DNA of 45,256 nt from Kocuria atrinae C3-8 (lineage in GTDB: Bacteria; Actinomycetota; Actinomycetes; Actinomycetales; Micrococcaceae): positions 1-45,256 of the forward strand of contig NZ_AJXN01000054.1 of NCBI RefSeq assembly GCF_000286355.1, in the 5' to 3' direction. Shown one piece after another: positions 16,194-26,311 of this stretch. The position numbers were made by a program, and so were the translations under genes. Numbering within the stretch: the first letter of the stretch is position 1; each line of letters opens with the position of its first letter. The notes below the pieces were generated by a model that was given only the letters and a program-made list of their open reading frames with translations, was not told the DNA's origin and ran no database searches.

Positions 16194-17822
16194 TCAGTCC
16201 TCGCGCTGGTAGCGGATCTGAGCCCCCACCACGGTGGACTCGACCACGGTGTCCTTGATCGCGCGATCGTCCTCCGCGAAGACGTCCCGGTCCACGACCA
16301 CGAAGTCCGCGAGCATGCCCGGTGCCAGGCACCCCTTGAGGTTCTCCTCGTAGGAGGCGCGCGCCACGGCGTGGGTGTAGTAGTACACGGCCTCCGCACG
16401 GGGAAGGATTTCCTGTGGCTGCCAACCGTCCACGGCATCCCCGTCACGAGTCCGCGTGATGGCCGCGTGAATGCCCTGGAACGGATTGGGATCCTCCACG
16501 GGTGCATCCGAACCGAAGACGAGTTCCGCACCTGCCGCCCGCAGGCTGTTCCAGCCGTACGCGATCAGGTCGCGATCCTCCAGGAAATCGTTCATGGGGA
16601 TGTCAGCCGTGCAGTGCATGGGCTGCATAGAGGCCGTGACACCCAGTTGACGGAATCGGGCGATGTCGCTGCGTTTGATGTACTGCGCGTGCTCGATGCG
16701 CTGGCGCAGGCCGAAGACCCGTGAAATGGCCTGATGAGTCTCGAACGCGTCGAGCACCTCGGTCGCGGCCTGGTCACCGATGGCGTGAACCGCGGTGGCA
16801 ATGCCGGCGCTCGCCGCCAGGTGGATCCAATGATCCAATTCGTCCCGAGTAGTCACGGCCATCCCATGGTCCTGGGTGCCCGGCCACGGATCCGACATGT
16901 GGCAAGTGTGGGAGCCCAGAGCGCCGTCCGCGAAGAGCTTGAGCGGACCCATTGAAATCCACTCATCGCCCGATGCGGTGCGAATACCGCGACTGATGAA
17001 ATCGAGAATCTGTTCCTGCCGCAGCACCTTGTGCACGCGGATATCCAGCTCACCGCGTTCCCGCAGTTTCTGATAGGCAAAGAGGCAGTCCGCGCCGTCG
17101 ATGTCGTGGATGGAGGTGATACCGCGCTTGAGCAGTTCTCGCTGGCCCACGGGCAGGTAATCGTCGATGTTGCCGGAGACATCCGACTGCATCAGGCCAT
17201 CGCGGATGGGGATGCCCGCCGCTTCCCGGATGATGCCGGTGAGCTCACCGTGCTCGTCCCGCTCGTAGGTGCCGCCGTCCGGGTCCTTGACGTTGCGGTC
17301 CAAACCCAGAGTCTCCAGCGCCTTGGAGTTGAGCCACAGCGTGTGCCAGTCCAGGGAACCCAGGGCCATGGGGATGTCCGGGCAGATGCTATCCAGGCTG
17401 TGCTTGTCCGGGAACACCGGAACGTCCCAGCCGTTGGCGTTCCACTGTCCGCCGAAGATCCAGGTCTGGGACTCATCCTGCCGCGCCTTCTCCACGAACG
17501 GCTTCAGCAGGTCCAGGGCCTCCTGCAACGAGCCGCAGAAACGCATATCGGGTTCCGTGATGGAGCGTGAGTAAATGGCCGAATGAATGTGTCCGTCACC
17601 CATGCCCGGCAACACGTACTTACCCTCGAGGCTCGTGCGCTCCGTACCCAACGGAGCCATGTCCTTGAGCCTCCGATAGTCGCCCACGGCCACGATGCGG
17701 TCGTCCGAGGTGAGGATGGCATCCGGGTGAGGCATGTCGTGAGAGTGCCAGGTGGCCTGCGGAGTCCACCCCGTGGCCGGGTTCATGGCGTGGACTTTGG
17801 CGTTATGGAACAGGCGAAACAT
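16194..17822 (-). CDS. YtcJ-like amidohydrolase A (amidohydrolase_3)
   Basis: This intact 542-residue metal-dependent hydrolase is of the YtcJ/amidohydrolase_3 group, whose characterised members include N-substituted formamide deformylases. Visible are the first metal-binding H-x-H in GDGHIHSAIY, the HAIGD histidine in VHAIGDQAATEVLDAFE, the HxxY region RIEHAQYIKRSD, the catalytic-Asp block VFGSDAPVEDPNPF, and the C-terminal PGMLADFVVVDRDVF. Its neighbour upstream (17922-19549) is a close paralogue of identical restored length, so this is a tandem duplication. They lie 99 bases apart and are likely co-transcribed. The substrate is unknown, probably an N-acyl or formyl amine. Confidence 0.87.
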   Translation of the reverse strand: MFRLFHNAKVHAMNPATGWTPQATWHSHDMPHPDAILTSDDRIVAVGDYRRLKDMAPLGTERTSLEGKYVLPGMGDGHIHSAIYSRSITEPDMRFCGSLQEALDLLKPFVEKARQDESQTWIFGGQWNANGWDVPVFPDKHSLDSICPDIPMALGSLDWHTLWLNSKALETLGLDRNVKDPDGGTYERDEHGELTGIIREAAGIPIRDGLMQSDVSGNIDDYLPVGQRELLKRGITSIHDIDGADCLFAYQKLRERGELDIRVHKVLRQEQILDFISRGIRTASGDEWISMGPLKLFADGALGSHTCHMSDPWPGTQDHGMAVTTRDELDHWIHLAASAGIATAVHAIGDQAATEVLDAFETHQAISRVFGLRQRIEHAQYIKRSDIARFRQLGVTASMQPMHCTADIPMNDFLEDRDLIAYGWNSLRAAGAELVFGSDAPVEDPNPFQGIHAAITRTRDGDAVDGWQPQEILPRAEAVYYYTHAVARASYEENLKGCLAPGMLADFVVVDRDVFAEDDRAIKDTVVESTVVGAQIRYQRED

Positions 17823-17921
17823 CCGTGGGACTCCTCGATGCGAACCGGTGCGGGGCGGACAAGGGCTGACCTCCGATCCTATCGAAGCAACCGGTGGACT
17901 GGCGCAGGCTCCTTGTCCCCT

Positions 17922-19549
17922 TTACCGTTCACGCTGATAACGGATCTGCGCACCCACCACGGTGGCTTCGACACGGTGTCCTTGACCGCTTGGGCGTCTT
18001 CCGCAAACACATCTCGGTCCACCGCGATGAAGTCCGCGAGCATGCCCGGTGCCAGGCACCCCTTGAGGTTCTCCTCATAGGAGGCGCGGGCTACCGCGTG
18101 GGTGTAGTAATAAAGTGCCTCCGGTAGACCGATGCTCTCCTCCGGTTGCCAGCGATTGGCGGGCTTCTCCGGTTCCGAACGACATACAGCGGCGTGAATC
18201 CCGAAGAACGGGTTGGGGTCCACCACCGGCCCGTCCGAGCCGAAAGCCATGGGGGTTCCCGCAGCACGCAGACTGTTCCACCCGTAGGCCACCATATCCC
18301 GGCCCTCCACAAAGTCGTTCATGGGGATCTCCTCGGGGCAGTGCAGGGGCTGCATGGAAGCGGTCACCCCTAATCGCTGGAACCTCAGGATGTCATCGCG
18401 TTTGATGTACTGAGCGTGCTCCACGCGCTGGCGCAGCCCGAAGACCTGGGCGATCGTTCGGTTGGCCTCGAACGAGTCCAAGACATCGGTGACGGCCTGG
18501 TCACCCACGGCGTGCACGGCGCTGGCAATGCCCGCCGCTGCCGCCTTATGGGTCCAATGGTCCAGCTCCTCACGGGAGATCACGGCCACCCCGTGGTCGT
18601 GGGTGCCGGGCCACGGCTCCGACATGTGTGCGGTGTGGGAACCCAGGGCGCCGTCCGTGAAGAGTTTGAGCGGGCCAATGGAAATCCACTCGTCGCCGGA
18701 TCCCGTGCGAATGCCGCGGCTGATGAAGTCCAGGATCTGTTCCTGCCGGAGCACCTTGTGGATTCGGATGTCCAGCTCACCGCGCTCGCGGATCTTCTGG
18801 TACGCGTACAGACAGTCTGCCCCGTCGATGTCGTGGATCGAAGTGATGCCGCGCTTGAGCAGTTCACGCTGCCCGTGCGGGAGCATGTCGTCGATATGGC
18901 CCGAGACGTCCGACTGCATGAGACCGTCGCGTACCGGGATGGCTGCGGCCTCGCGCAGAATACCGGTCAGTTCACCGTGCTCGTCACGAACGTACGTTCC
19001 GCCGTTTGGGTTAGGCACGTCGCGGTCCAGGCCGAGTTCTTCGAGAGCCTTGGAATTGAGCCACAGGGTGTGCCAGTCCATGGACCCCAGCGCCACGGGG
19101 ATGTCCGGGCTGACAGAATCCAGCGCCTTGCGATCCGGCACCACGGGCTTGTCCCAAATATGGACGTTCCACTGCCCACCGAAGATCCACGTGATGCTCT
19201 CATCCTCGCGAGCTTTCGCCACGTACGGCTTCAGCACGTCCAAGGCCTCTTCCAAGGACCGGCAATTGCGCATGTCCGGCTCGAACAGGGAGCGTGCGTA
19301 GATGGCGGAGTGAATGTGCGCATCGCCCAGCCCGGGCAGCACCGAACGGTTTTCCATGTCGGTGTGCTCGGTGCCCAGCGGGGCCAGATCCTTGAGTTCC
19401 TGATAATCACCCACCGCCACGATGCGGTCATGGGAGGTCAAAATGGCGTCCGGGTGGGGAGTGTCCGAGGCGTGCCAGGCGTTTTGCGGAGTCCAGCCGG
19501 CGGCCGGATTCATGGAGTGGATCTTTGTATTGTGGAACAGTCCGAACAT
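17922..19549 (-). CDS. YtcJ-like amidohydrolase B, tandem paralogue (frameshift near the 3' end)
   Basis: This is a paralogue of amidohydrolase A, by eye about three quarters identical, with the same landmarks: GDAHIHSAIY, VHAVGDQAVTDVLDSFE, RVEHAQYIKRDD and AFGSDGPVVDPNPF. As read, the end diverges to KDTVSKPPWWV and runs on to 17879. Comparison with copy A shows one C missing near 17972 (CGACACGG should be CGACCACGG on the + strand). Repair gives the family ending and a TAA at 17922-17924, for 542 residues exactly as in copy A. It is expected to be a metal-dependent hydrolase of an amide or formamide. Differences cluster in the first 100 residues and around 445-490, which may reflect substrate divergence. 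Confidence 0.87.
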
Positions 19550-19650
19550 TGTTGAACGCCTGCGGTTGCAATACCCGTGCCTCGCCTGGCCTAGGGGTTC
19601 TTGTGGACATTACAGAAGTCAGTGACCTGGGGATTTGCTAACAGAAATAC

Positions 19651-19691
19651 GACGACGCCGCGCCCCGTTTCCGGGGTGCGGCGCCGTCGTC
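19651..19691 (-). terminator. Hairpin after the aminotransferase gene
   Basis: Left arm GACGACGCCGCGCCCCG (19651-19667) pairs with the right arm ending GGCGCCGTCGTC (to 19691), with a T-G wobble and a three-base insertion. It starts 22 bases past the aminotransferase stop on the minus strand and carries the recurrent GACGACGCCGC base. Confidence 0.7.
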
Positions 19692-19712
19692 ATGAGCGCT
19701 ACGCGAGGGAAA

Positions 19713-20924
19713 TCAGCCGCTGATGGCTTCCTTCAGTGCGGTGGCGAAGATCTCTGCACCCTTGCGGATGTCCTCCTCGGTGGGGTGGCAGAACGAGACG
19801 CGGGCCTCGTGCGTGCCACGGCCGTCCGTGTAGAACGCGGTGCCCGGTACGAACACCACACCGCGGTCGATGCAGGTCATGCACAGCTCGTAGGAGTCCA
19901 CGGACTCGGGCAGGGTGATCCACGAGTAGAAACCGCCCTCGGGGCGGGTCCAGGTCACGCCCTCGGGCATGAACTCGTCGAAGACGTCCATCAGTGCCTG
20001 GGCGCGCTTACCGTACAGCTCGCGGTACTGGTTCAGCACAGCCTGCCAGTCGGTCTTCTCCAGGTACTCGGCGACCAATTCCTGGCCGAACACGGAGGGG
20101 TTCAGCACGGCGGCCTCTGCCTGCAGGCCAAGGATCTTGGACAGCGAGCTGGGCGCCAGCGTCCAACCCACGCGCAAACCGGGGGCAAACATCTTGGAGA
20201 AGGATCCCAGGTAAACCACGTTGTCGTCGTCGGCGCGCATGGCGCGGCCCACCTGGCCCTCGAAGCCCAGCAGACCGTAGGGGTTGTCCTCGGCGATCAG
20301 GATGTGGTTGGCGTCGCAGATCTCGCGCACGCGGTCACGGCGCTCCTGCGGCATCATGGTGCCGCCCGGGTTCTGGAAGCTCGGGATCGTGTACAGGAAC
20401 TTGATGCGGCGACCCTGCGCCTTGAGCTCCTCCACGGTCTTCTCGAGTTCCTCGGGAATCAGGCCCTCGTGGTCAGCGCCAACGTGCACCACGTTGGCCT
20501 GGGCGCCGGTGAACACGGCCATGGCACCCGAATAGGACGGTGCTTCCGCCAGAATCACGTCTTCCGGATCGATCAGCACGCGGGTCAGGATGTCCAGACC
20601 GCACTGCGAACCGGTGGTGACAATGATGTCCTCTGGCTTGGCGTTCTCGATGCCCTCGAGCTTCATGAGTTCGATGATCTGGGCCTTGAGGTGATCCGTG
20701 CCGGTGGAAGCGCCGTACTGCATGACCTCCATGCCGCGGTTGCGCATCAGGTCCTCAGTGATGTCCGCCAGCGAATCCATGGGCAGGGAGCTGAGCTCCG
20801 GCATACCCGACGCGAAGGAAATCATGCCCGGCTTGGCGGACATTGCGAAAACCTTACGGACCTCGGAGGGCTTGGCGTTCCGTACTCCGGCGGCGCAGTC
20901 CTCAATAGTAAATTCTTGACTCAT
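19713..20924 (-). CDS. PLP-dependent aminotransferase, 2-aminoadipate/LysN-like
   Basis: This intact 403-residue fold-type I aminotransferase resembles 2-aminoadipate aminotransferase (LysN) and related broad-range enzymes. It has the N-terminal ISFASGMPEL, the cofactor loop TTGSQCGLD, the NPGG substrate block (PSFQNPGGTMM), AEDNPYGLLGFEG, the Schiff-base lysine in YLGSFSKMFAPGLRVGW and a C-terminal Arg in EARVSFCHP. It lacks the GntR domain of MocR proteins. GAGGAGGT lies six bases before the ATG at 20924, a strong start. It follows the TPP enzyme gene but is separated by a terminator. A role making a 2-oxo acid from an amino acid fits the cluster. Confidence 0.87.
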   Translation of the reverse strand: MSQEFTIEDCAAGVRNAKPSEVRKVFAMSAKPGMISFASGMPELSSLPMDSLADITEDLMRNRGMEVMQYGASTGTDHLKAQIIELMKLEGIENAKPEDIIVTTGSQCGLDILTRVLIDPEDVILAEAPSYSGAMAVFTGAQANVVHVGADHEGLIPEELEKTVEELKAQGRRIKFLYTIPSFQNPGGTMMPQERRDRVREICDANHILIAEDNPYGLLGFEGQVGRAMRADDDNVVYLGSFSKMFAPGLRVGWTLAPSSLSKILGLQAEAAVLNPSVFGQELVAEYLEKTDWQAVLNQYRELYGKRAQALMDVFDEFMPEGVTWTRPEGGFYSWITLPESVDSYELCMTCIDRGVVFVPGTAFYTDGRGTHEARVSFCHPTEEDIRKGAEIFATALKEAISG

Positions 20925-20975
20925 GCCAATACCTCCTCGAAATAATTCGATGCTCGGCTAGTGCCGACTGAAAAC

Positions 20976-21010
20976 GGTGTGTGGCGGCGGAAATTCCGCC
21001 ACCACACACC
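20976..21010 (-). terminator. Terminator of the TPP enzyme gene
   Basis: GGTGTGTGG-c-GGCGGAA (20976-20992) pairs with TTCCGCC-a-CCACACACC (20994-21010) with one mismatch. On the minus strand the stem is followed by CGTTTTC. It lies 13 bases past the stop at 21024. Confidence 0.75.
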
Positions 21011-21023
21011 GAGCGGGCTGTTA

Positions 21024-22667
21024 TTACATGCCCGGCATGACCTTGGAGCGGTCGACCACCACGTGCACCACGGCGGGGATGCGATCCTCCTGCGTGGCCT
21101 TCATGGCCTCGGAGATGACGCGCTCAATGTCGTCGTTGTTGTCCAAGCGGGCTCCGTACCCGCCGTACCCCTCGCCCAGCACGCCGAAGTCCGGGTTCGC
21201 CAGCTGCGTTCCGGAGATGCGGCCCGGGTAGTGGGCTTCCTGGTGGGAACGGATGGTGCCGAACTGGGAGTTGTCCATGACCAGGATCAGCGGGTGCGCC
21301 CCGAACTGCTTTGCCGTGGCCAGTTCCTGGCTGTTCATGAGGAACTCACCGTCGCCGGCGATCGAGAAGACAAAGCGATCCTTGTCCTCCAACGACAGCG
21401 CTACGGCGGCGGGAACCGAATAGCCCATGGTGCCGTTACGCACCGAGAACTGGGACGGGTAGAAGGAGTTCGGGAAGTAGCGGTGACCCCACGCGGTGTG
21501 GTTACCGGAACCGAACGTGATCTGGGTGTCCTCCGGCATGTGCTTGAGGACCTCTTCCATGACCAGGGTCATGTCAGCGGTGCCCTCCGCGTTGGTGCCG
21601 GTGTTGTCCGGGATCTGCGAGACCTTGCGGTGCGCTTCCACGGCGGGTTCGCGCCACGACGTCCAGTCCGGGTGCTCGCCCAGGTCCAGATCTGCACGGC
21701 CTGACCGAAGGCCACCGGGGAAGCCAGGATCTGACGAGTCACCGCGCCCGAGTGCTGGCGCAAGGAAGCGTCGATGTTGACGATCCAGTTGACGTCATCG
21801 GGGTTCTGGCGAACGGTGAAGCTCTCCGTCGGAACGTCGGAGAGGGTGCCGCCCACGAGGAGCAGCAGATCGGCGTCCTTGAGGACAGCCAAGGACTCCT
21901 CGGTGCGACCATAACCCACCTCGCCCGCGTTGACGGAAGAGTTGCCGGGGATACGGTCAGCGGCGCGCCAATCGGTAATGACCGGAATGCCGTTCTTCTC
22001 GGCGAATGCGGTGACCTGCTTGGAGGCCTCCGCGGTCCAGCGGGGACCGCCGAGCAGCATTGCCGGACGCTCGGCCTTGGCGAAGGCCGCCTTGAGGTCG
22101 TTGATCTCCTCGTTGCTCACGGAACCCTCGGTCACGGGGATGCGCGGCACCACGGGGCGGTCCACCATTTCGGTGATGACGTCCTCGGGGAGACCGACCA
22201 CCACGGGACCGGGGCGGCCGGAAGTAGCGGCAAAGAATGCCTCGGCCACGACCTCGGACGCGCGCTCGGCCTCGTCGAGGACGAACACGCGCTTGGTCTG
22301 GGTGCCGAACCACGCGTACGGGTCGAACTCCTGGAAGGCTTCCTTCATGCGGTGCTCGAACGGGATCAGGCCCACGAATAGCACCAGGGGAGTGGAGTCC
22401 TGCCATGCGAGGTGGACACCAACGAATGCGTTGGATGCACCGGGACCGCGGGTCACCATGCGACACCGGGCTCACCGGTGGCCTTGCCCACTGCCTCCGC
22501 CATGTACAGGGCGCGCCCTCCTGGCGGCACACCACGTTCTCGATACCCGAGTTGTAGAGGCCATCGAGTACGTCCAGGTAGCTCTCACCGGGCACGGAGA
22601 ACACGCGTTCCACGCCGTGGCGCTTGAGCGACTCGACAATGAGATGGCCGGCTGACTGTTTGGTCAT
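21024..22667 (-). CDS. Thiamine-diphosphate-dependent enzyme, acetolactate synthase/decarboxylase-like (three frameshifts)
   Basis: This three-domain TPP enzyme is of the AHAS/benzoylformate-decarboxylase superfamily. The N-terminal PYR domain has the catalytic Glu block CRQEGGAAYMAEA (restored) and TRGPGASNAFVGVH. A central domain follows. The C-terminal PP domain has the cofactor motif GDGEFLMNSQE to VMDNSQFG. The ATG at 22667 has a perfect AGGAGG five bases upstream. One base is missing near 22515 (GGGCGCGCC to GGGCGCCGCC on the + strand), near 22460 (CATGCGAC to CATGGCGAC) and near 21686 (GGTCCAGA to GGTCCCAGA). Restored length is 548 residues. Co-transcription with amidohydrolase C (95 bases upstream) suggests 2-oxo-acid decarboxylation or carboligation in catabolism, not branched-chain biosynthesis. 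No small regulatory subunit gene is adjacent. Confidence 0.85.
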
Positions 22668-22762
22668 TAGTACCTCCTGGTTAGGCACCGGACTCGCCGG
22701 GAGCCGGAAGAATGGTCGTTAACTTGAATAAATGGTGACGCGCTGAATGATTTGTCGGGTGG

Positions 22763-24439
22763 TTACAGGTTTCCGTGCATAATTTCCCCACCCACAATCG
22801 TGGCCGTGACTTGCACGTCCTTGATGGTCTGCGGGTCGATGTCATAAATGTCATCGGAGAGCACCACGAAGTCCGCAAGTTTGCCCGCGCTCAAGGTGCC
22901 CTTGAAGTCGTCCTGGTGGGACGCGTACGCGCTGCCCACGGTGTAGGCGTTCACGGCCTGGTCCACGGTGATGCATTCTTCCGGAACGAACTGGGCGCCG
23001 GATGCCGTGCGGCGGTTGACCATGTCGTGAATGTTGTACAGCGGCGGGTACTCCACCACGGGTGCGTCCGTGGAGGCGGGGGCCACCATGCCCGCGTCGA
23101 TGAGGGACTTCATGCGGTAGCACAGGCGGGTGCGCTTCTCGCCCAGCGCCTTGGCCATACCGTCGCCGAGCTCGTTCACGAACCGCCCCTGGGGCACGGG
23201 AACCACTCCGAGAGCCGCCGAACGGGCCACTTGCTCGTCGCTGGCGACACCGAAGTGCTCGATACGGTGGCGGGCGTCCTCGCGGGGGAATTCTTGCTGT
23301 GCCTTCTCGATGATGTCCAGCACCACGTCCACGGCGCCGTCGCCGATGGCGTGCACGGCAAGCTGCCAGCCGTTCTTGTGCGCCGCGATCAGGCGGCGTT
23401 CCAACCATTCCTGTGGGAACTGCAGGAAGCCGACGTTCTCCACGCCCTCTTCTGCATCAGCGGCGTAGCCCTCGGTCATGAACGCGGAACGGCCGATCAG
23501 AGAGCCGTCCGACAGTACCTTGACGGCGCCGATCTGGAACCAGTCGTCACCCATGCCGGAGCGGATTCCCAAGTCCAGACCGAAGGGCTGATCCTCATCC
23601 GGGAACTCATTGGCAACGTCCTTGCCGCTGGGATCGATGGGGTGCAGCGTGGTCAGATAAGGCATCACGGTGGCGCGCAAGCGCAGCCGACCCTGGTCCT
23701 TGGTCAGCTGGTAGGCGGCGATATCCGTGAAGGACTGACCGATGTTCGCGGGAGAGCCCAAACCCGGTTCGGTGATGGACGTGATGCCGGCGGCCAGAGC
23801 GGCGTCGCAGGCGGCTGCAATCTGATCGGCAACGTCCTCGGTGGTCTTGGCGGGCAGTACTTCCTGGACCAGGCCGCGGGCCGTCTCCGAGAGCAGGCCC
23901 TGCGCGGCGCCGTCCTCGTCGAGCGGGACCTCGCCACCCTCCGGAACCTCGAAGCCCTTGCGGCCGGGGTAACCGGCGATTTCGAAGGCCTTGCTGTTGA
24001 CCACGGCCATGTGACGCGAGTTGTGCCACAGCCACACGGGATTGTCCGGGGCGACCTCGTCCAGGGCTACCGCGGTGGGATGCGCGCCGTCCAGATAATT
24101 CTGGTCGTAGCCCTGACCCAGGATCCATTCGCCGGGCTCGGCGTCTGCGGCGGCATCGCGCACGGCGCCGATCAGGTCGTCCACGGTGGAAATGGCGGAC
24201 GGGCGCAGGTCCAGCTGAACCAGCGACTCGCCCAAGAAGCTCAGGTGGCAGTGAGCGTCGTTGAACCCGGGGACCACGGCGGCACCCTTGAGATCCACCA
24301 CGCGCTCGAAGAGATCGGTGGGCAGCTCGTCGTCCAGGCTCACGACCTTCCCCTGGTGAACACCCAAACTGTGAGCCGTGGGGTGCTCAGGATCCTGGGT
24401 GTGAATGGTGCCGTTGGTGAAGATCACGTCGAGAGTCAT
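22763..24439 (-). CDS. YtcJ-like amidohydrolase C
   Basis: This intact 558-residue member of the amidohydrolase_3/YtcJ group is clearly more distant from copies A and B than they are from each other. Visible are FNDAHCHLSFLGES (metal H-x-H), KVLSDGSLIGRSA, VHAIGDGAVDVVLDIIEKA, RIEHFGVASDEQV, ASTDAPVVEYPPLYNI and GKLADFVVLSDDIYDID. It probably hydrolyses an N-acyl or formamide-like substrate in the cytoplasm. It starts the minus-strand run that continues to the TPP enzyme and is divergent from the amino-acid permease at 24782, sharing a 342-base upstream region. Confidence 0.87.
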   Translation of the reverse strand: MTLDVIFTNGTIHTQDPEHPTAHSLGVHQGKVVSLDDELPTDLFERVVDLKGAAVVPGFNDAHCHLSFLGESLVQLDLRPSAISTVDDLIGAVRDAAADAEPGEWILGQGYDQNYLDGAHPTAVALDEVAPDNPVWLWHNSRHMAVVNSKAFEIAGYPGRKGFEVPEGGEVPLDEDGAAQGLLSETARGLVQEVLPAKTTEDVADQIAAACDAALAAGITSITEPGLGSPANIGQSFTDIAAYQLTKDQGRLRLRATVMPYLTTLHPIDPSGKDVANEFPDEDQPFGLDLGIRSGMGDDWFQIGAVKVLSDGSLIGRSAFMTEGYAADAEEGVENVGFLQFPQEWLERRLIAAHKNGWQLAVHAIGDGAVDVVLDIIEKAQQEFPREDARHRIEHFGVASDEQVARSAALGVVPVPQGRFVNELGDGMAKALGEKRTRLCYRMKSLIDAGMVAPASTDAPVVEYPPLYNIHDMVNRRTASGAQFVPEECITVDQAVNAYTVGSAYASHQDDFKGTLSAGKLADFVVLSDDIYDIDPQTIKDVQVTATIVGGEIMHGNL

Positions 24440-24781
24440 GAAGTCTCTTACCGTCCTTTACTCGTGCGATCGATGGTGGAATCCACCAGAAGCGGCATCG
24501 TGACTAACCGTCTCACACCGGCCGATTGGTGGTCAGCGTGGACCGTTACATCGCCTCTCGTCAACAGCACGTGTCACTTGTCTGCCATTTATTGCTCTTC
24601 GCGGGCGCAATATGACGCATTTCGACTCACTCGGGCAAATGAACCGAAATGTTCGTTGCACGCCGATTTCAGAACTACCCTCAGTGAGCAACTACCGGCG
24701 GTGCGTGGTGGGGGTCCGTCTCGTGAGCATTACTGATTGACGCATCAGGTGGGTGGTTCACCCCACGAACAGGAGAATGTC
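24440..24781. promoter_or_regulatory. Divergent promoter region with two dyads
   Basis: There is no gene in these 342 bases between two divergent starts. It contains the inverted repeat TGGTGGA-A-TCCACCA (24474-24488), 35-49 bases before amidohydrolase C. An imperfect dyad AATGAAC-CGAAAT-GTTCGTT (24638-24657) sits on the permease side. The right half is noticeably AT-richer than the genes. AGGAGA precedes the permease ATG. A shared regulator is plausible but not identified. Confidence 0.4.
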
Positions 24782-26268
24782 ATGCCATTCGACCCGAAAG
24801 AGCCCGCCACAGGGCCCATGCCCACGTACGAGGATCGGGGTGACGAGGGGTACAAGAAGTCCCTCGGTAACTTCCAGATCCAGATGATCGCCATTGGCGG
24901 CGCCATCGGTGTGGGCCTGTTCCTCGGAATCGGGCAACGTCTGGCCACCGCCGGGCCGGCCTGGTGCTGTCCTACCTGGTCGTCTCCGTGGTCGTCTACC
25001 TGCTCATGCGAGCACTGGGCGAAATGGTGATCTACCGGCCCACCACCGGCGCGTGGGTGTCTTACGCCCGAGAGTTCGTCTCCGACCGCTTCGCTTACAT
25101 GACCGGTTGGATCTACGTGGTGCTGGCCGCAGTGGCCGGCGTGGGCGAGATTGCGGCGCTCGCCGTGTACGTGCAGTTCTGGTGGCCGGAGATCCCGGGC
25201 TGGATCCCGTCCCTGGTCGCGGCACTCGTGATAGTCAGCTGTAACCTGCTCAGCGTGAAGCTCTACGGCTTCATCGAGACCTGGGCCGCCATGATCAAGG
25301 TGCTGGCCATCCTGTTGTTCCTGATTGCGGGCATCATCCTGGTGGTTGCCGGTGACATCTTCAATGCCCCCACCGTGGCTTCTGTTTCCAACCTGTGGTC
25401 GGAGGGTTTCGCAACGAGTGGCGTCCTGGCCCTGGTGGTCGTGATGTCCGGTGTGGTCTTCTCGTACTCCGCCATTGAGATCGTGGGCGTCTCCGCTGGT
25501 GAAGCCAAGGACCCCGAGCGCTCCATGCCCCGCGCCATCAACTCCGTGGTACTGCGTATTGCACTGTTCTACATCGGCTCCATCCTGGTGCTGTCCATGC
25601 TGTTGCCCACCCAGCAGTACTCGGGCAACGAGTCACCGTTCGTGACCGCACTGGGCTCGCTGAACATCCCGGCGCTCGCGGGCATCATGAACTTCGTGGT
25701 GTTGACCGCCGCTATTTCTGGCGTGAATGCAACCCTCTACGCGTGCGTGCGTCTGCTTCGTAACCTCGCAGCCCACGGTCAGGCGCCCCGCGTCACGGCC
25801 ACGGTGTCCAAGCGCGGTGTGCCCTCCGGTGCACTGATCTGCCTGCTCGGTTTCTACCTGTTGGGCATCATCCTGATTTACGCACTGGGTGCTGCTTCCG
25901 CATTCGAGGTCGTGTTGAGCGCATGCGCGGTGTTCATCCTGTTCGGCTGGATCTCGATCTTCGTCTCGCACATCGGCTACCGCCGCAAGGTAGCCCGTGG
26001 CGAAGCGCATGCCGTCAATTTCCGCATGCCCGGCGCTCCGGTCACCAACTACATCTGCTTGGCGTTCCTCATCATTGTGGCGCTGTACATCATGTTCGAT
26101 TTCAGCAACCCGCACTGGTACTACAGCCTGATCGCCGGCGTGGTGATCGTGGTGGGCACCACCATTGGCTTCAGCGCGTCCAAGCGCAGTGTGGCCAAGA
26201 ACGGTCTGCCTGATCTCGGCCCGTTCGCGTCGCACGAAGAAGAGCCCCTGGACCCGGTCCAGCGTTAA
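24782..26268 (+). CDS. APC-family amino acid permease (GABA/aromatic/proline-type), frameshifted
   Basis: This twelve-segment permease is of the amino acid transporter group that includes AroP, GabP and ProY. Marks are [28 protein letters not shown] at the first helix, [23 protein letters not shown], the [14 protein letters not shown]-type helix ([20 protein letters not shown]) and a gapped C-terminus. The ATG at 24782 has AGGAGA seven bases upstream. The frame changes near 24959 (CCGGCCTGG should be CCGGGCCTGG). Restored length is about 495 residues. Divergent from amidohydrolase C and followed by rhodanese, it probably imports an amino acid or amine used by the neighbouring catabolic genes. 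Confidence 0.87.
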
Positions 26269-26311
26269 GGTGGAGGCGGATCAATTTTCCGCTTCTGAGT
26301 TCGGAGGAACC

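Noticed and set aside
22775-24736. 653-codon open frame antisense to amidohydrolase C
   Set aside because: It has shadow composition and no domain, while the minus-strand gene carries clear metal-binding motifs.
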